A stretch of DNA of 64,000 nt from Nocardia crassostreae (GTDB taxonomy: Bacteria; Actinomycetota; Actinomycetes; Mycobacteriales; Mycobacteriaceae). The notes beneath the pieces were generated by a model. It was not told the origin of the DNA. It saw only the letters and a list, made by a program, of their open reading frames with translations, and searched no databases. Positions 35,235-43,740 of the stretch are shown here, one piece after another (the stretch's first letter is position 1; each line of letters opens with the position of its first letter). Made by a program: the position numbers and the translations under genes. The stretch covers positions 186,001-250,000 of the forward strand of contig NZ_BDCH01000029.1 of NCBI RefSeq assembly GCF_001613405.1, given 5' to 3'.

Positions 35235-36179
35235 TCAGTGGCTGCAGAGCCCGCCGTGCAGGTTCGGTAGGTGCTCCCCGATCAGCATGGCCATCTTGTC
35301 CATCATGTCGGTGGCGTCGTCGAAGGAGCCGGACTCCGGTTCGGCGGCCATGGCCACCGCGATGGGCCCGGACAGCGTTGGGATCAAACCGAACTGGCGA
35401 ACCAGGTACTTGCCGGTATCGTCGTGCGGCCCCCAGCCGCCCTTGAACTGGGCGTCGATCAACCGGCCCAGTCCCCAGCTCTGGCTGGGGGTGATCTCAC
35501 TCATGAACGAGACCACCCGATTGGCCATCGGCAGGCAGGGCAACTGCGCCGCGAACCGCACCTGATCGGTCAGTGTCCAATCGGTGGCGCCGAATTCGTA
35601 GAGCTGATTGCCGCCCAGCGCGGCGAGCTCGGAGTGCCGGGACCCGACATCGGTATTCATATCCCCGGCCTCGTGCAACACCGCCTTCACCGCGTCGGCC
35701 GCCTCGTTGCCGGTGCCGAGTGAATCCCAAAGCGCCTGCGCCGCATCATTGTCCGAATAGGTGATGGCGGCCTCGGCGGTATCGCGCAACCCCTCGGGAT
35801 CCTGGCGCAGCGCGGCCAGCGCCAGCGGCACCTTGATGGTCGACCAGGCATCGCCGACGACCCAGTCGCCCAGCACCGTCATATCGCCGCCGCCGACGGG
35901 CATGACGGCCAGTCCTATGCTGCCGTCCAGTCCCGCCTCCAGATCGGCGAAATCGGCTGCGAGAGAAACCACATTGGGCAGCCCGAACATATCGGGCAGG
36001 GTAGGTCCGATCATCGACATGCCCGGACCCCCGGCGGCGCCCAGCGCCACGGCGGCCGGATCGGGTAACGGATTGCCCGCGACCCGGTCCACTCCGCAGG
36101 CGGAGACGGCGAGCACGGCCGCCATCGCAAGTCCTCGGGCAACGGCCTTGCGACAGGCCGGAATAGGATCAGTAGACAT
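35235..36179 (-). CDS. Beta-lactamase-like serine hydrolase lipoprotein
   Basis: 314 residues from MSTDPIPACRKAV. The signal peptide ends in a lipobox-like VSAC, placing the protein on the outer face of the membrane. The core has STIKVPLALAAL (SxxK), ITYSDNDAAQ (SDN) and QFKGGWGPH (a KGG/KTG-like third motif), the class A beta-lactamase/D,D-peptidase-like triad. The role may be cell-wall related; antibiotic resistance is not shown. The start overlaps the 3' end of the upstream kinase gene by 11 bases, so the two are co-transcribed. Confidence 0.85.
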   Translation of the reverse strand: MSTDPIPACRKAVARGLAMAAVLAVSACGVDRVAGNPLPDPAAVALGAAGGPGMSMIGPTLPDMFGLPNVVSLAADFADLEAGLDGSIGLAVMPVGGGDMTVLGDWVVGDAWSTIKVPLALAALRQDPEGLRDTAEAAITYSDNDAAQALWDSLGTGNEAADAVKAVLHEAGDMNTDVGSRHSELAALGGNQLYEFGATDWTLTDQVRFAAQLPCLPMANRVVSFMSEITPSQSWGLGRLIDAQFKGGWGPHDDTGKYLVRQFGLIPTLSGPIAVAMAAEPESGSFDDATDMMDKMAMLIGEHLPNLHGGLCSH

Positions 36180-37914
36180 ACACCACCGCGTTCTCGCCAC
36201 CGATGCAGGTGACCAATTTGCCTGTCGCCGTACAGTTCATCGTGTACGCCCGGCCGGTGACCGGGCTGACCGCCACAACCGTGGTTGCCGTCCCCGGCCG
36301 GCCAGCCGTCGAGTCAGCATACGCCCGGCGCACTTCTTCCGCGAAAGGACAACTGGTGACAGTGGTTCCGATCGCGGAGGTGGTGTAGCCGCCGAGGGTG
36401 GCGTACACCGGGGTGCACGGTGTCGCGCCCGCGGGCAGCTGTACCGTCGTGGGCGCCGCGGAGGTCGTCGTGGTCTTCGGTTGGGTCAAGGGCACGGTGA
36501 TATTCGGATCGTCCTGCGCCACCGTCGTCTTCGGTGATTCGGAACGGGAGCCGTCCAGGACTTGCCAGCCCACCGCACCGGCAATGGCGGCCATGGCGAT
36601 CACCAGCACGCCGATGGCCATGGGCACCGCGATGGACTTGCGCGAGGTTCGCCGCGGCGGCGGCTGCGGATCCTCGTAGCGCGGATGATCCGAGGTCGGA
36701 TACAGCGATGGGTCGGGCGCGGGCGCGTACGGAAAGTCCTGCGGCTGTGCGTGTCCCCACACCGGCTGCGGTTGCTGCTGTCCGCGCGGCTGCGCCTGCT
36801 GCGGCAGCGGCGTGTAGTGCAGATCGCTGACCCGCACCACGGTCGGATCCGCGGGCACGATGACCGGCAGCTCGCCCGTGGGCGCCGGTTCCTCGCCCGC
36901 CACCGGGAAGCTGCCCGTGGTGTACGGCGGGAAGTTCCCGGTATTCGGTTGCACCACAGTGGGATCGGTATTGCGGACACCCGGCGGCGCGGTCCGCACG
37001 GTCGGCGGCGCACTCGGCTCCGGTGCGGGCGGTACGGTGCGCCCGAGCGGCAGCACCTCGGTCGGCGCGGCGGCGACCGTCCCGCCGCTGAGCGCGATGC
37101 GCGCGGCCCGCGCGAATTCGCCCGCCGTCAGATACCGGCTGTTCGGATCCTTGGCCAGCGCCCGCGCGACCACCGCGTCCAGGGCGGGCGGAATCCCGCC
37201 CTGCTGCGCGCTGGGCCGCGGTGGCGGCTCGGACAGGTGCGCGCGGATCAGCACACTCATATTGTCCGCCGGGAACGGCTTGCTGCCGGTGAGACATTCG
37301 TGCAGCACGCAGCCGAGGGAGTAGATATCGGCCCGCCCGGTCACCGGACCGGAGTCGAACCGCTCCGGGGCCATGTACGCATACGAGCCGACGGCGCTGC
37401 CCGCGATGGTGAGCGTGGTGTCGCCCTCCGCGCGGGCAATGCCGAAGTCGGCGAGATATGCGAAATCCGCATCAGTGACAAGGATGTTGGCGGGTTTCAC
37501 ATCCCGGTGTACGAGACCCGAGTAGTGCGCGGCGTCGAGGGCGGCCGCGATCTGGTCGACGACATTGACCGCGCGCAGCGGCGCCATGGTGCCCTGGAAG
37601 TCGAGCAGGCTGCGCAGATCCTGGCCGCGCACCAGCCGCATATCGATGTAGAGCACACCGTCGATCTCGCCCCAGTCGTGGATGGGGATGATGTGCGGTT
37701 CGGCCAGCCGGGCCGCCGCCTGTGATTCGCGGCGGAAACGCTCCTGGTAGGAGGGATCTTTCGCGAGTTCGGCGGGTAGCAGCTTGAGCGCCACCACCCG
37801 ATCCTTGACGGTGTCGTAGGCCTCGTAGACCTCACCCATACCGCCTCTGCCCAGCAGCGAGCGCAACTCGTACGGCCCGAACCTGCCGCCGGCCCGTGAT
37901 GGCGGTGCTTCCAC
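36169..37914 (-). CDS. Transmembrane Ser/Thr protein kinase
   Basis: 581 residues. Kinase domain about 10-275: GRGGMGEVYEA, VALKLLP, HRDVKPANI, ADFGIAR, YMAPERF. A Pro-rich juxtamembrane linker (about 280-425) precedes one membrane helix (VPMAIGVLVIAMAAIAGAVGW). The external domain of about 125 residues contains two cysteine-bearing segments (TPCTPVY, TSCPFAEEVRRAY) and MNCTATGKLVTCIGG, without PASTA repeats. Similar layouts occur in mycobacterial PknE/PknF-like kinases. The intact catalytic residues contrast with the two broken kinases in the window. It is the first gene of an operon with the hydrolase lipoprotein. Confidence 0.93.
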   Translation of the reverse strand: MEAPPSRAGGRFGPYELRSLLGRGGMGEVYEAYDTVKDRVVALKLLPAELAKDPSYQERFRRESQAAARLAEPHIIPIHDWGEIDGVLYIDMRLVRGQDLRSLLDFQGTMAPLRAVNVVDQIAAALDAAHYSGLVHRDVKPANILVTDADFAYLADFGIARAEGDTTLTIAGSAVGSYAYMAPERFDSGPVTGRADIYSLGCVLHECLTGSKPFPADNMSVLIRAHLSEPPPRPSAQQGGIPPALDAVVARALAKDPNSRYLTAGEFARAARIALSGGTVAAAPTEVLPLGRTVPPAPEPSAPPTVRTAPPGVRNTDPTVVQPNTGNFPPYTTGSFPVAGEEPAPTGELPVIVPADPTVVRVSDLHYTPLPQQAQPRGQQQPQPVWGHAQPQDFPYAPAPDPSLYPTSDHPRYEDPQPPPRRTSRKSIAVPMAIGVLVIAMAAIAGAVGWQVLDGSRSESPKTTVAQDDPNITVPLTQPKTTTTSAAPTTVQLPAGATPCTPVYATLGGYTTSAIGTTVTSCPFAEEVRRAYADSTAGRPGTATTVVAVSPVTGRAYTMNCTATGKLVTCIGGENAVVYVY

Positions 37915-37971
37915 CCCGTCAAACCTCCAACTTCCCGGGAGGGCACGACGAAATGTCCGCGACCCACCCCT

Positions 37972-38658
37972 CTAAGAAGTGGATTCTCCGGGGGAAACTA
38001 CACCGTGGTCAAACGCGAACACGATCGCCGCCGCCCGATCCCGTAACCCGAGCTTCCCGAAGATGTGTCCCACGTGGCTTTTCACGGTCACCTCGGAGAT
38101 ACCGAGCTCGTTCGCGATCTCGGCATTGAGCCGACCGTGGCCGATGAGTTCGAGAACTTCGAGTTCACGCACGGTGAGCTCGGACAGGTGGGTGTCGCCG
38201 GGCGCGGGCGTCGGGCGCGCCGAGCGGTAGGCGGTCAGCACGCGCGGGGTCACCGACGGATCCAGCCAGGCCCCGCCCGCGGCCACGGTGCGCACGGCGC
38301 GGATCAGATCCTCGGCGGGGGAGTCCTTGAGCAGGAATCCGGCCGCCCCCGCGCGCAGCGCGCCGGAGAGCAGTTGATCGTCGTCGAAGGTGGTGAGCAC
38401 CAGCACCGGCGGCGCGTCCGGGCGCAGCCGCAGCGTGCGGGTGGCCTCGATACCGCCGATGCGCTTCATGCGCAGATCCATGAGCACCACATCGGGCCGA
38501 TCGGCGGCGACGGCGGCGGGCACCTCGTCGCCGTCGGCGCATTCGCTGACCGCGAAACCGTCACGGCGGCGCAGGATTCGGCGTAACCCGCCGCGCACCA
38601 GTTCCTGATCGTCCACAACGAGGACATTGACGAACTCCTCGCCCGCGTTCGCGGTCAC
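37972..38658 (-). CDS. NarL-family response regulator
   Basis: 228 residues from a GTG overlapping the kinase stop (GTGA); MNVLVVDDQ, nine codons in, is an alternative start. Receiver: VVDDQELVRGG, phospho-Asp in VLMDLRMKRIGG (about 62), TTFDDD, and Lys in FLLKDSP (about 113). LuxR-type HTH: LTVRELEVLELIGHGRLNAEIA then EVTVKSHVGHIFGKL. It is co-translated with the upstream histidine kinase. Confidence 0.92.
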   Translation of the reverse strand: MTANAGEEFVNVLVVDDQELVRGGLRRILRRRDGFAVSECADGDEVPAAVAADRPDVVLMDLRMKRIGGIEATRTLRLRPDAPPVLVLTTFDDDQLLSGALRAGAAGFLLKDSPAEDLIRAVRTVAAGGAWLDPSVTPRVLTAYRSARPTPAPGDTHLSELTVRELEVLELIGHGRLNAEIANELGISEVTVKSHVGHIFGKLGLRDRAAAIVFAFDHGVVSPGESTS

Positions 38659-40043
38659 GCACCCTCCTGAATCTCCTTGGGCGCCAACGCATCCGGGCGG
38701 GCCTCGAACTTGCGGGTCATCGATTGCAGGGCCGTGCGCAGCGAATCCTCGGCGGCGACGGCGATACAGCCCAGGCCGGTCACCGGCTCGCCGGTCAGCG
38801 GGATGCGCGCGTGCACATGCCAACCGCCGTCGTAGGGACCCGCGGTCAGGGTGCCGTCGAGCAATCCGATGCGCTGGCGCATCCCGGAGATGCCCATACC
38901 CCGGCCCGGGCGCGCGGCCGCGCCGGGAGGCAGCGTATTGCTCACATCGACGCGGATCTCGCTGGCGGATATCGCGATCCGCAGCCGCGCCCTGGCCCCG
39001 GGTGCGTGCTTGGCGATATTCGCCAGGGATTCCTGGCTGATGCGGTACAGCGCCAAGCCGATACCGGCCGAGACCGACGCGGCATCACCGTCGAGGCGGT
39101 AGTCCACCGTCATACCGGCGCGGACGAAATCCGCCACCAGATCGCCGACGTCCTCCAGACCGGGTTCCGGCGCTTGCGATGCGGGCCGTTGATCGAGCAA
39201 CCCCACGGTGCGCCGGATATCGGCCATGGCCTGGCGGCCGAGCCGTTCGGCATCGGTGAGCGCGTCCACCGCCTCGTCCACATCACGGTCGGTTTGCAGC
39301 GCGTGCCGGGCGGCGGTCACGTGCAGCAGCGTGATGGACAGCGAGTGCGCGATCACATCGTGCACCTCGCGGGCAATGCGGCGGCGTTCGTCGTCGGCGG
39401 CCTGCACGGCTCTGACCTCTTGATTCTCGCGTTCCTGGAACAGGTAGCGGCGTTGGTAGTTCAGCAGTTGCCCGACCATCCAGCCGCACAGGATGCCGAC
39501 CACCCAGACCGGCAGCGGCAGGTCGACATGTCCGATGGAGGTGAAGAACACGAGTTCGGCCAGCATGGCACAGGCCACGGGGATGCTCACCAGCATCGGC
39601 GTGATGGCGGCGACCTCGCCTGCGGCGGCGAACAGGACGAACGGCGCGATATCGGTGGGAACCGGCTGTACCAGGAACAGCGCCGCGGCCGACATCGTGA
39701 GCACGGTGACGATCAGCGGTTTGGGAAAGATGCCCAGGAAGGCGTACAGCGGCAGGTGCAGGTTGAGCACCACCAGGGCGACGATCGGCAGCACGCTCGG
39801 AAAATATCCGTCCTGGTAGCGGTGCAGCATGGCGATGATCCCGACCACCAGGACGACGACGACGTCGATCATGGCGACGACCGGGACGGGATAGCCGTAC
39901 TCGGTGCGCTCGACATTGCGCCGGAACTCCTCGGCGGGATTCCGGGCGAACCGCCGGATTCGCTCCGCACTGGCCCGCGGAACGCCCCGCAGCTCCCGCA
40001 ACGCCCGCCCGAGGGCCGCCGGGGTGGCGCTGGTCACGTTCAT
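38655..40043 (-). CDS. Two-component sensor histidine kinase
   Basis: 462 residues. Six membrane helices lie at about 58-195 after a 55-residue cytoplasmic N-terminus. HisKA_3 box RRRIAREVHDVIAHSLSITL has the phospho-His near 229; the HATPase region has YRISQESLANIAKHA and GMGISGMRQRIGLLDG. An extra C-terminal tail of 45 residues follows the ATPase domain. It overlaps its response regulator by 4 bases. Confidence 0.92.
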   Translation of the reverse strand: MNVTSATPAALGRALRELRGVPRASAERIRRFARNPAEEFRRNVERTEYGYPVPVVAMIDVVVVLVVGIIAMLHRYQDGYFPSVLPIVALVVLNLHLPLYAFLGIFPKPLIVTVLTMSAAALFLVQPVPTDIAPFVLFAAAGEVAAITPMLVSIPVACAMLAELVFFTSIGHVDLPLPVWVVGILCGWMVGQLLNYQRRYLFQERENQEVRAVQAADDERRRIAREVHDVIAHSLSITLLHVTAARHALQTDRDVDEAVDALTDAERLGRQAMADIRRTVGLLDQRPASQAPEPGLEDVGDLVADFVRAGMTVDYRLDGDAASVSAGIGLALYRISQESLANIAKHAPGARARLRIAISASEIRVDVSNTLPPGAAARPGRGMGISGMRQRIGLLDGTLTAGPYDGGWHVHARIPLTGEPVTGLGCIAVAAEDSLRTALQSMTRKFEARPDALAPKEIQEGA

Positions 40044-40234
40044 TCTGCAAGGCTAATGGCCGGAGATGACCGCGTACATCGTCCGAGGGCAGGTGTGCGG
40101 CTCCTACCGGGGTAGTAGCTCGAGTCGCGTCCGCGGCACGACGACAGGAACACGGCCCGTCCGTAGCGTCTGGGGTATCGGCACAGCGCCCGATCACAAC
40201 CGGAATCTGGGGCGCGTTACGAAAGGCTGGGGCT

Positions 40235-40543
40235 ATGTCCTGGGCAGACCTGCACGCACGCACCGACATCCTGCACGCCGTCCTGGACCGGGCGGCCCGG
40301 GATCCCTTCGATCCGAACCTCTTCGACGAGCTGCCGGGCCTCGACCGCGTGCTGCTCGCCCTGCGGCACCGCTGGGAGAACCATCTCACCGTGAAACTCG
40401 ATCACGCACTGGCACAAGGCAAATCGATGGTGGACGTGCACAACGAACTGGCCGCCGAACAGCCCGCGCTGCGCGCGATCCTGGACGCCTACGACACCGA
40501 CCGTCTCTACCGCAGCCCGCGTCCGCGAGCGCTCGCGAGCTGA
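40235..40543 (+). CDS. Hypothetical protein upstream of ABC transporter
   Basis: 102 residues, mostly helical by composition (LHARTDILHAVLDRAARD, LPGLDRVLLALRHRWENHL), no signal peptide or membrane helix. It lies 45 bp upstream of the ABC ATPase on the same strand, so probably in the same transcript. No family recognised. Confidence 0.65.
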   Translation: MSWADLHARTDILHAVLDRAARDPFDPNLFDELPGLDRVLLALRHRWENHLTVKLDHALAQGKSMVDVHNELAAEQPALRAILDAYDTDRLYRSPRPRALAS

Positions 40544-40588
40544 TAGATCGGGCCGTCGCTGCGGCGGCCGCACCAAAAGGGGAAGACC

Positions 40589-41386
40589 ATGCTGGAACTG
40601 ACCGACGTCGTCAAGGAATACCGGGTGGGGGAGCAGTCCGTGCGAGCGCTGGACGGCATCGGCCTGCGCATCGAGGCGGGTGAGTTCACTGCCATTATCG
40701 GGCCGTCCGGCTCGGGCAAGAGCACGCTGCTGCATCTGCTGGGTGCGCTGGACACCCCGACTTCGGGGTCGATCCGCTTCCAGGACAAGGAGATCGGCGA
40801 CCTCGACGACGATCGGCAGTCCGAGTTCCGGCGACATAAGGTCGGTTTCATCTTCCAGTTCTTCAACCTGCTGCCGACCCTGTCGGCCTGGGAGAACGTT
40901 GCCATCCCGAAACTGCTGGACGGCACCGGATTACGCAAGGCCAAGCCGCGCGCCCTGGAACTGCTCGAGCTGGTCGGCCTGTCCGAGCGCGCCGAGCACC
41001 GCCCCGCGGAACTGTCCGGCGGGCAGATGCAGCGCGTGGCGGTGGCGCGGGCGCTGATCATGGATCCGCCGCTCATCCTGGCCGACGAACCCACCGGGAA
41101 CCTGGATTCCAAGACCGGCGCGGCCATTCTGGAATTGCTCGGCGACATCACCAAGGCCGGTAACTCGGTGGTGATGGTGACCCACGATATGGGCGCGGTG
41201 CGCTACTGCGATCGGGTCATCACGCTGCGCGACGGACACATCGGCTCCACCGAGCGGGTGGAACGCACCGATGACGGTGCGGTACGCGCCATTCCGGAAG
41301 CCTTCCGCAAGGCCACCGATTTCGGCGCGCCCGAATCCGACGACGCCGGGGCTGCGTCCGATGGTGCCGGGGCGGTGCGCGCATGA
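40589..41386 (+). CDS. ABC transporter ATP-binding protein (MacB/LolD-like)
   Basis: 265 residues. Walker A GPSGSGKSTLLH (about 34-45), Q-loop FIFQFFNLLPTLSA, signature LSGGQMQRVAVARAL (about 141-155), Walker B LILADEPTGNLD, H-loop VMVTHDM. This is the MacB/LolD/FtsE subtype that works with a large FtsX-type permease; such pairs usually extrude lipids, peptides or drugs rather than import. Stop and permease start overlap (ATGA). A Shine-Dalgarno AAAAGGGGAAG precedes the ATG. Confidence 0.95.
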   Translation: MLELTDVVKEYRVGEQSVRALDGIGLRIEAGEFTAIIGPSGSGKSTLLHLLGALDTPTSGSIRFQDKEIGDLDDDRQSEFRRHKVGFIFQFFNLLPTLSAWENVAIPKLLDGTGLRKAKPRALELLELVGLSERAEHRPAELSGGQMQRVAVARALIMDPPLILADEPTGNLDSKTGAAILELLGDITKAGNSVVMVTHDMGAVRYCDRVITLRDGHIGSTERVERTDDGAVRAIPEAFRKATDFGAPESDDAGAASDGAGAVRA

Positions 41387-43695
41387 TCCGCGCGGCCTGG
41401 GATCGGCTGCGGCTGTTCAATATCGGCGAACTGCTCGCGCACCGCGGCCGTACCACCATGTCCATGGTGGTGATGGGAGTCTCTGCCGGACTGCTGGTTT
41501 CGGTCTTCAGCATCTCCGGATCGATTACCGGCTCGGTGGACAAACTCAGCCGCAGCCTGGGCGGCAATGCGGTCCTGGAGGTCAGCGGCGTTACCGATGC
41601 CGGGTTCGATCAAGGCCTGCTGCAACAGATCCGGGGTGTGGACGGGGTGCGGGCGGCCGTGCCCATGCTGCGGCAGTCCATCGGCGGCGACGACAAGCGG
41701 GCGCTGCTCATCGGCGCGGACGCCAGCGCTTCCGAACTGGGCGGCGAGGTGAACGGCGCGCTGCGCGAGCAGGCGGGCAAGCTACTGCTGCCCGGCAGCG
41801 TGCTGGCCGGTGCGGCCATGGGTTACGACGTGGGCGAGCAGCTTCGGCTGGGCTCGGTCAGCGCGACGGTCGTCGGCGTGCTCGACGACGAGGCGTCGCA
41901 ACGGCTCAACAGCGGGCATATCGTCATCGCTCTGCTGCCGGTGGCACAGCAGCTCACCGACCGCGCTGGGCGGCTGGACTCCATCCAGGTCGTGCCTACC
42001 GCGAATGCCGATGTGGCACAGTTGCGTTCGAAGCTCACGGAGGTGGTCGCGGGGCGCGCCGTGGTCGCCGATCCGGGACTGCGCGCGGTGCAGGCGGGCG
42101 GCACCGTGCAACTGGTGCGCTATTCGACCCTCGCCTCCTCGGCGGCGGCGCTCATCGTGTCCGCGTTCCTGATCTACAACGCCATGAGTATGGCGGTGGC
42201 GCAACGCCGCCCGGTGCTGTCGCTGCTGCGCGCCATCGGTGGCCGCCGCGGGCCCATGGTGCGGGATCTGATCGCGGAGGCGGCGCTGCTCGGCCTGTTC
42301 GGCGGCTTGGTGGGATCGCTGTTCGGCCTGCTCATGGGCCGCGGCGCCATCGATCGGCTACCCGCGGCCATGCTCAATGCGGTGGAGGCGCGCACCGAGT
42401 ACATCGTGCCGGGCTATGCCGTCCCCGTGGCGGTCGCGGCCTGCGTGCTGGCCAGCGTCGCCGCCGCGGCCATTGCGGCCCGCCAGGTGTACAAGGTGGA
42501 GCCCATCGAGGCGCTCGCGCCGGTCGGCGCGTCCACGGCCGATACCGCGAGTCCGGTGCTGCGCTGGGGTGCGGTGGTGCTGGGCGGGCTGCTGGTCGGC
42601 GCCGGAATCTATATGGCCAATGGCGATTTCGGCCGTCTGTCGATGACCGCCAGCGCGCTGGCCATCGGCGGTGCGACCCGCAATATGGTCGATTCCGCGG
42701 CCGAGACATTCGAGGGGCTCGGCGTCACCGACGTGTTCATCAGCCCGAGCTCGATGGCGGAGTTCCCCACCGGGCCCATCCTGCCTGCGGACCTCAAGGC
42801 CAAGGTCGCCGCAGTGCCCGGTGTCGAGGGTGTCGGCTCGGCACAGATGGCCTTCGCCACCCTGGGCGGCGGCCGGGTCATGTTGCAGGCCTTCGAGGAT
42901 GGCCAGGGGCGCAGCTCGGTCACCGATTCGCTGAGCGCGGAAGTGTTCCGCCGCATGGCACTCGGCGAGGGCGTGGTCGTATCCCGTGATGTGGCACGGT
43001 CGCTCGGCGTGAGCAAGGGCGATACGGTCGAGCTGCCCACCTCCACCGGCATCCACCGCGTCGAGGTGCTGGAGGTGGTCCCGTACTTCTCCGCCATCGC
43101 GGGCGTGGTGCTGATGGATCTCGAGGTGCTGCGGCAGTGGTATCAGCGGCCCGGGGAAACCATTCTCGGCGTGGACTTCCTGCCCGGCGCGGATCCGGCG
43201 CAGGTGCAGGCTGCCATCCGCGAAGTGGTCCCGGCCGATCTGCACGTGGACTCCGGCACGGCCTCGGTCGCGGCCATTTCGTCGAGCTTGCAACAGGGCA
43301 CGTCGCTCAGCTCCTCGATTCTCTGGATCGTGGTGCTGGTGGCCACCATCGCCTTGCTCAATACGCTCATGCTCTCGGTCCTGGAACGCCGCCGTGAACT
43401 CGGCGTCCTGCGCGCCATGGGCACCAGCCGCCGCTTCCTGCTGCGCGCGGTGCTGGCCGAGGCCGCCGGTATCGGCGTGGTGGGCGCGGGCCTGGGCCTG
43501 GCGATCGGCGCGGCCGTGCACTATCTGGTCACCATCGCCATGACCAATACGGTCTCCGTGGATGTCGTCTACCAGCCGAGTCCGCTGCTGGTGGTGTACG
43601 CGGTCATCGCCTTGATCCTGGCGCTGCTCGATTCCATCCCGCCCGCGGTGCGCGCCGCGCGGCTGCCCATCGTGGAGGCCATCGCGGTCGACTGA
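41383..43695 (+). CDS. FtsX/MacB-type ABC permease
   Basis: 770 residues. Helix 1 (MSMVVMGVSAGLLVSVFSI) is followed by a roughly 190-residue external domain, helices 2-4 (LASSAAALIVSAFLIYNAMS, AALLGLFGGLVGSLFGLLM, VAVAACVLASVAAAAI), one more (GAVVLGGLLVGAGIYMA), a second external domain (GVTDVFISPSSMAEF onward) and three final helices. Two-domain relatives usually have a further helix pair before the second external domain; here ALAIGGATRNMVDSA jumps straight into it, so an in-frame deletion is suspected. Removing a pair keeps topology. The frame is intact, and it works with the ATPase upstream. Confidence 0.88.
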   Translation: MIRAAWDRLRLFNIGELLAHRGRTTMSMVVMGVSAGLLVSVFSISGSITGSVDKLSRSLGGNAVLEVSGVTDAGFDQGLLQQIRGVDGVRAAVPMLRQSIGGDDKRALLIGADASASELGGEVNGALREQAGKLLLPGSVLAGAAMGYDVGEQLRLGSVSATVVGVLDDEASQRLNSGHIVIALLPVAQQLTDRAGRLDSIQVVPTANADVAQLRSKLTEVVAGRAVVADPGLRAVQAGGTVQLVRYSTLASSAAALIVSAFLIYNAMSMAVAQRRPVLSLLRAIGGRRGPMVRDLIAEAALLGLFGGLVGSLFGLLMGRGAIDRLPAAMLNAVEARTEYIVPGYAVPVAVAACVLASVAAAAIAARQVYKVEPIEALAPVGASTADTASPVLRWGAVVLGGLLVGAGIYMANGDFGRLSMTASALAIGGATRNMVDSAAETFEGLGVTDVFISPSSMAEFPTGPILPADLKAKVAAVPGVEGVGSAQMAFATLGGGRVMLQAFEDGQGRSSVTDSLSAEVFRRMALGEGVVVSRDVARSLGVSKGDTVELPTSTGIHRVEVLEVVPYFSAIAGVVLMDLEVLRQWYQRPGETILGVDFLPGADPAQVQAAIREVVPADLHVDSGTASVAAISSSLQQGTSLSSSILWIVVLVATIALLNTLMLSVLERRRELGVLRAMGTSRRFLLRAVLAEAAGIGVVGAGLGLAIGAAVHYLVTIAMTNTVSVDVVYQPSPLLVVYAVIALILALLDSIPPAVRAARLPIVEAIAVD

Positions 43696-43740
43696 GCACT
43701 GATGCGTCCGGTCGATCCCGCATTTCATAGGATGGTGCGC

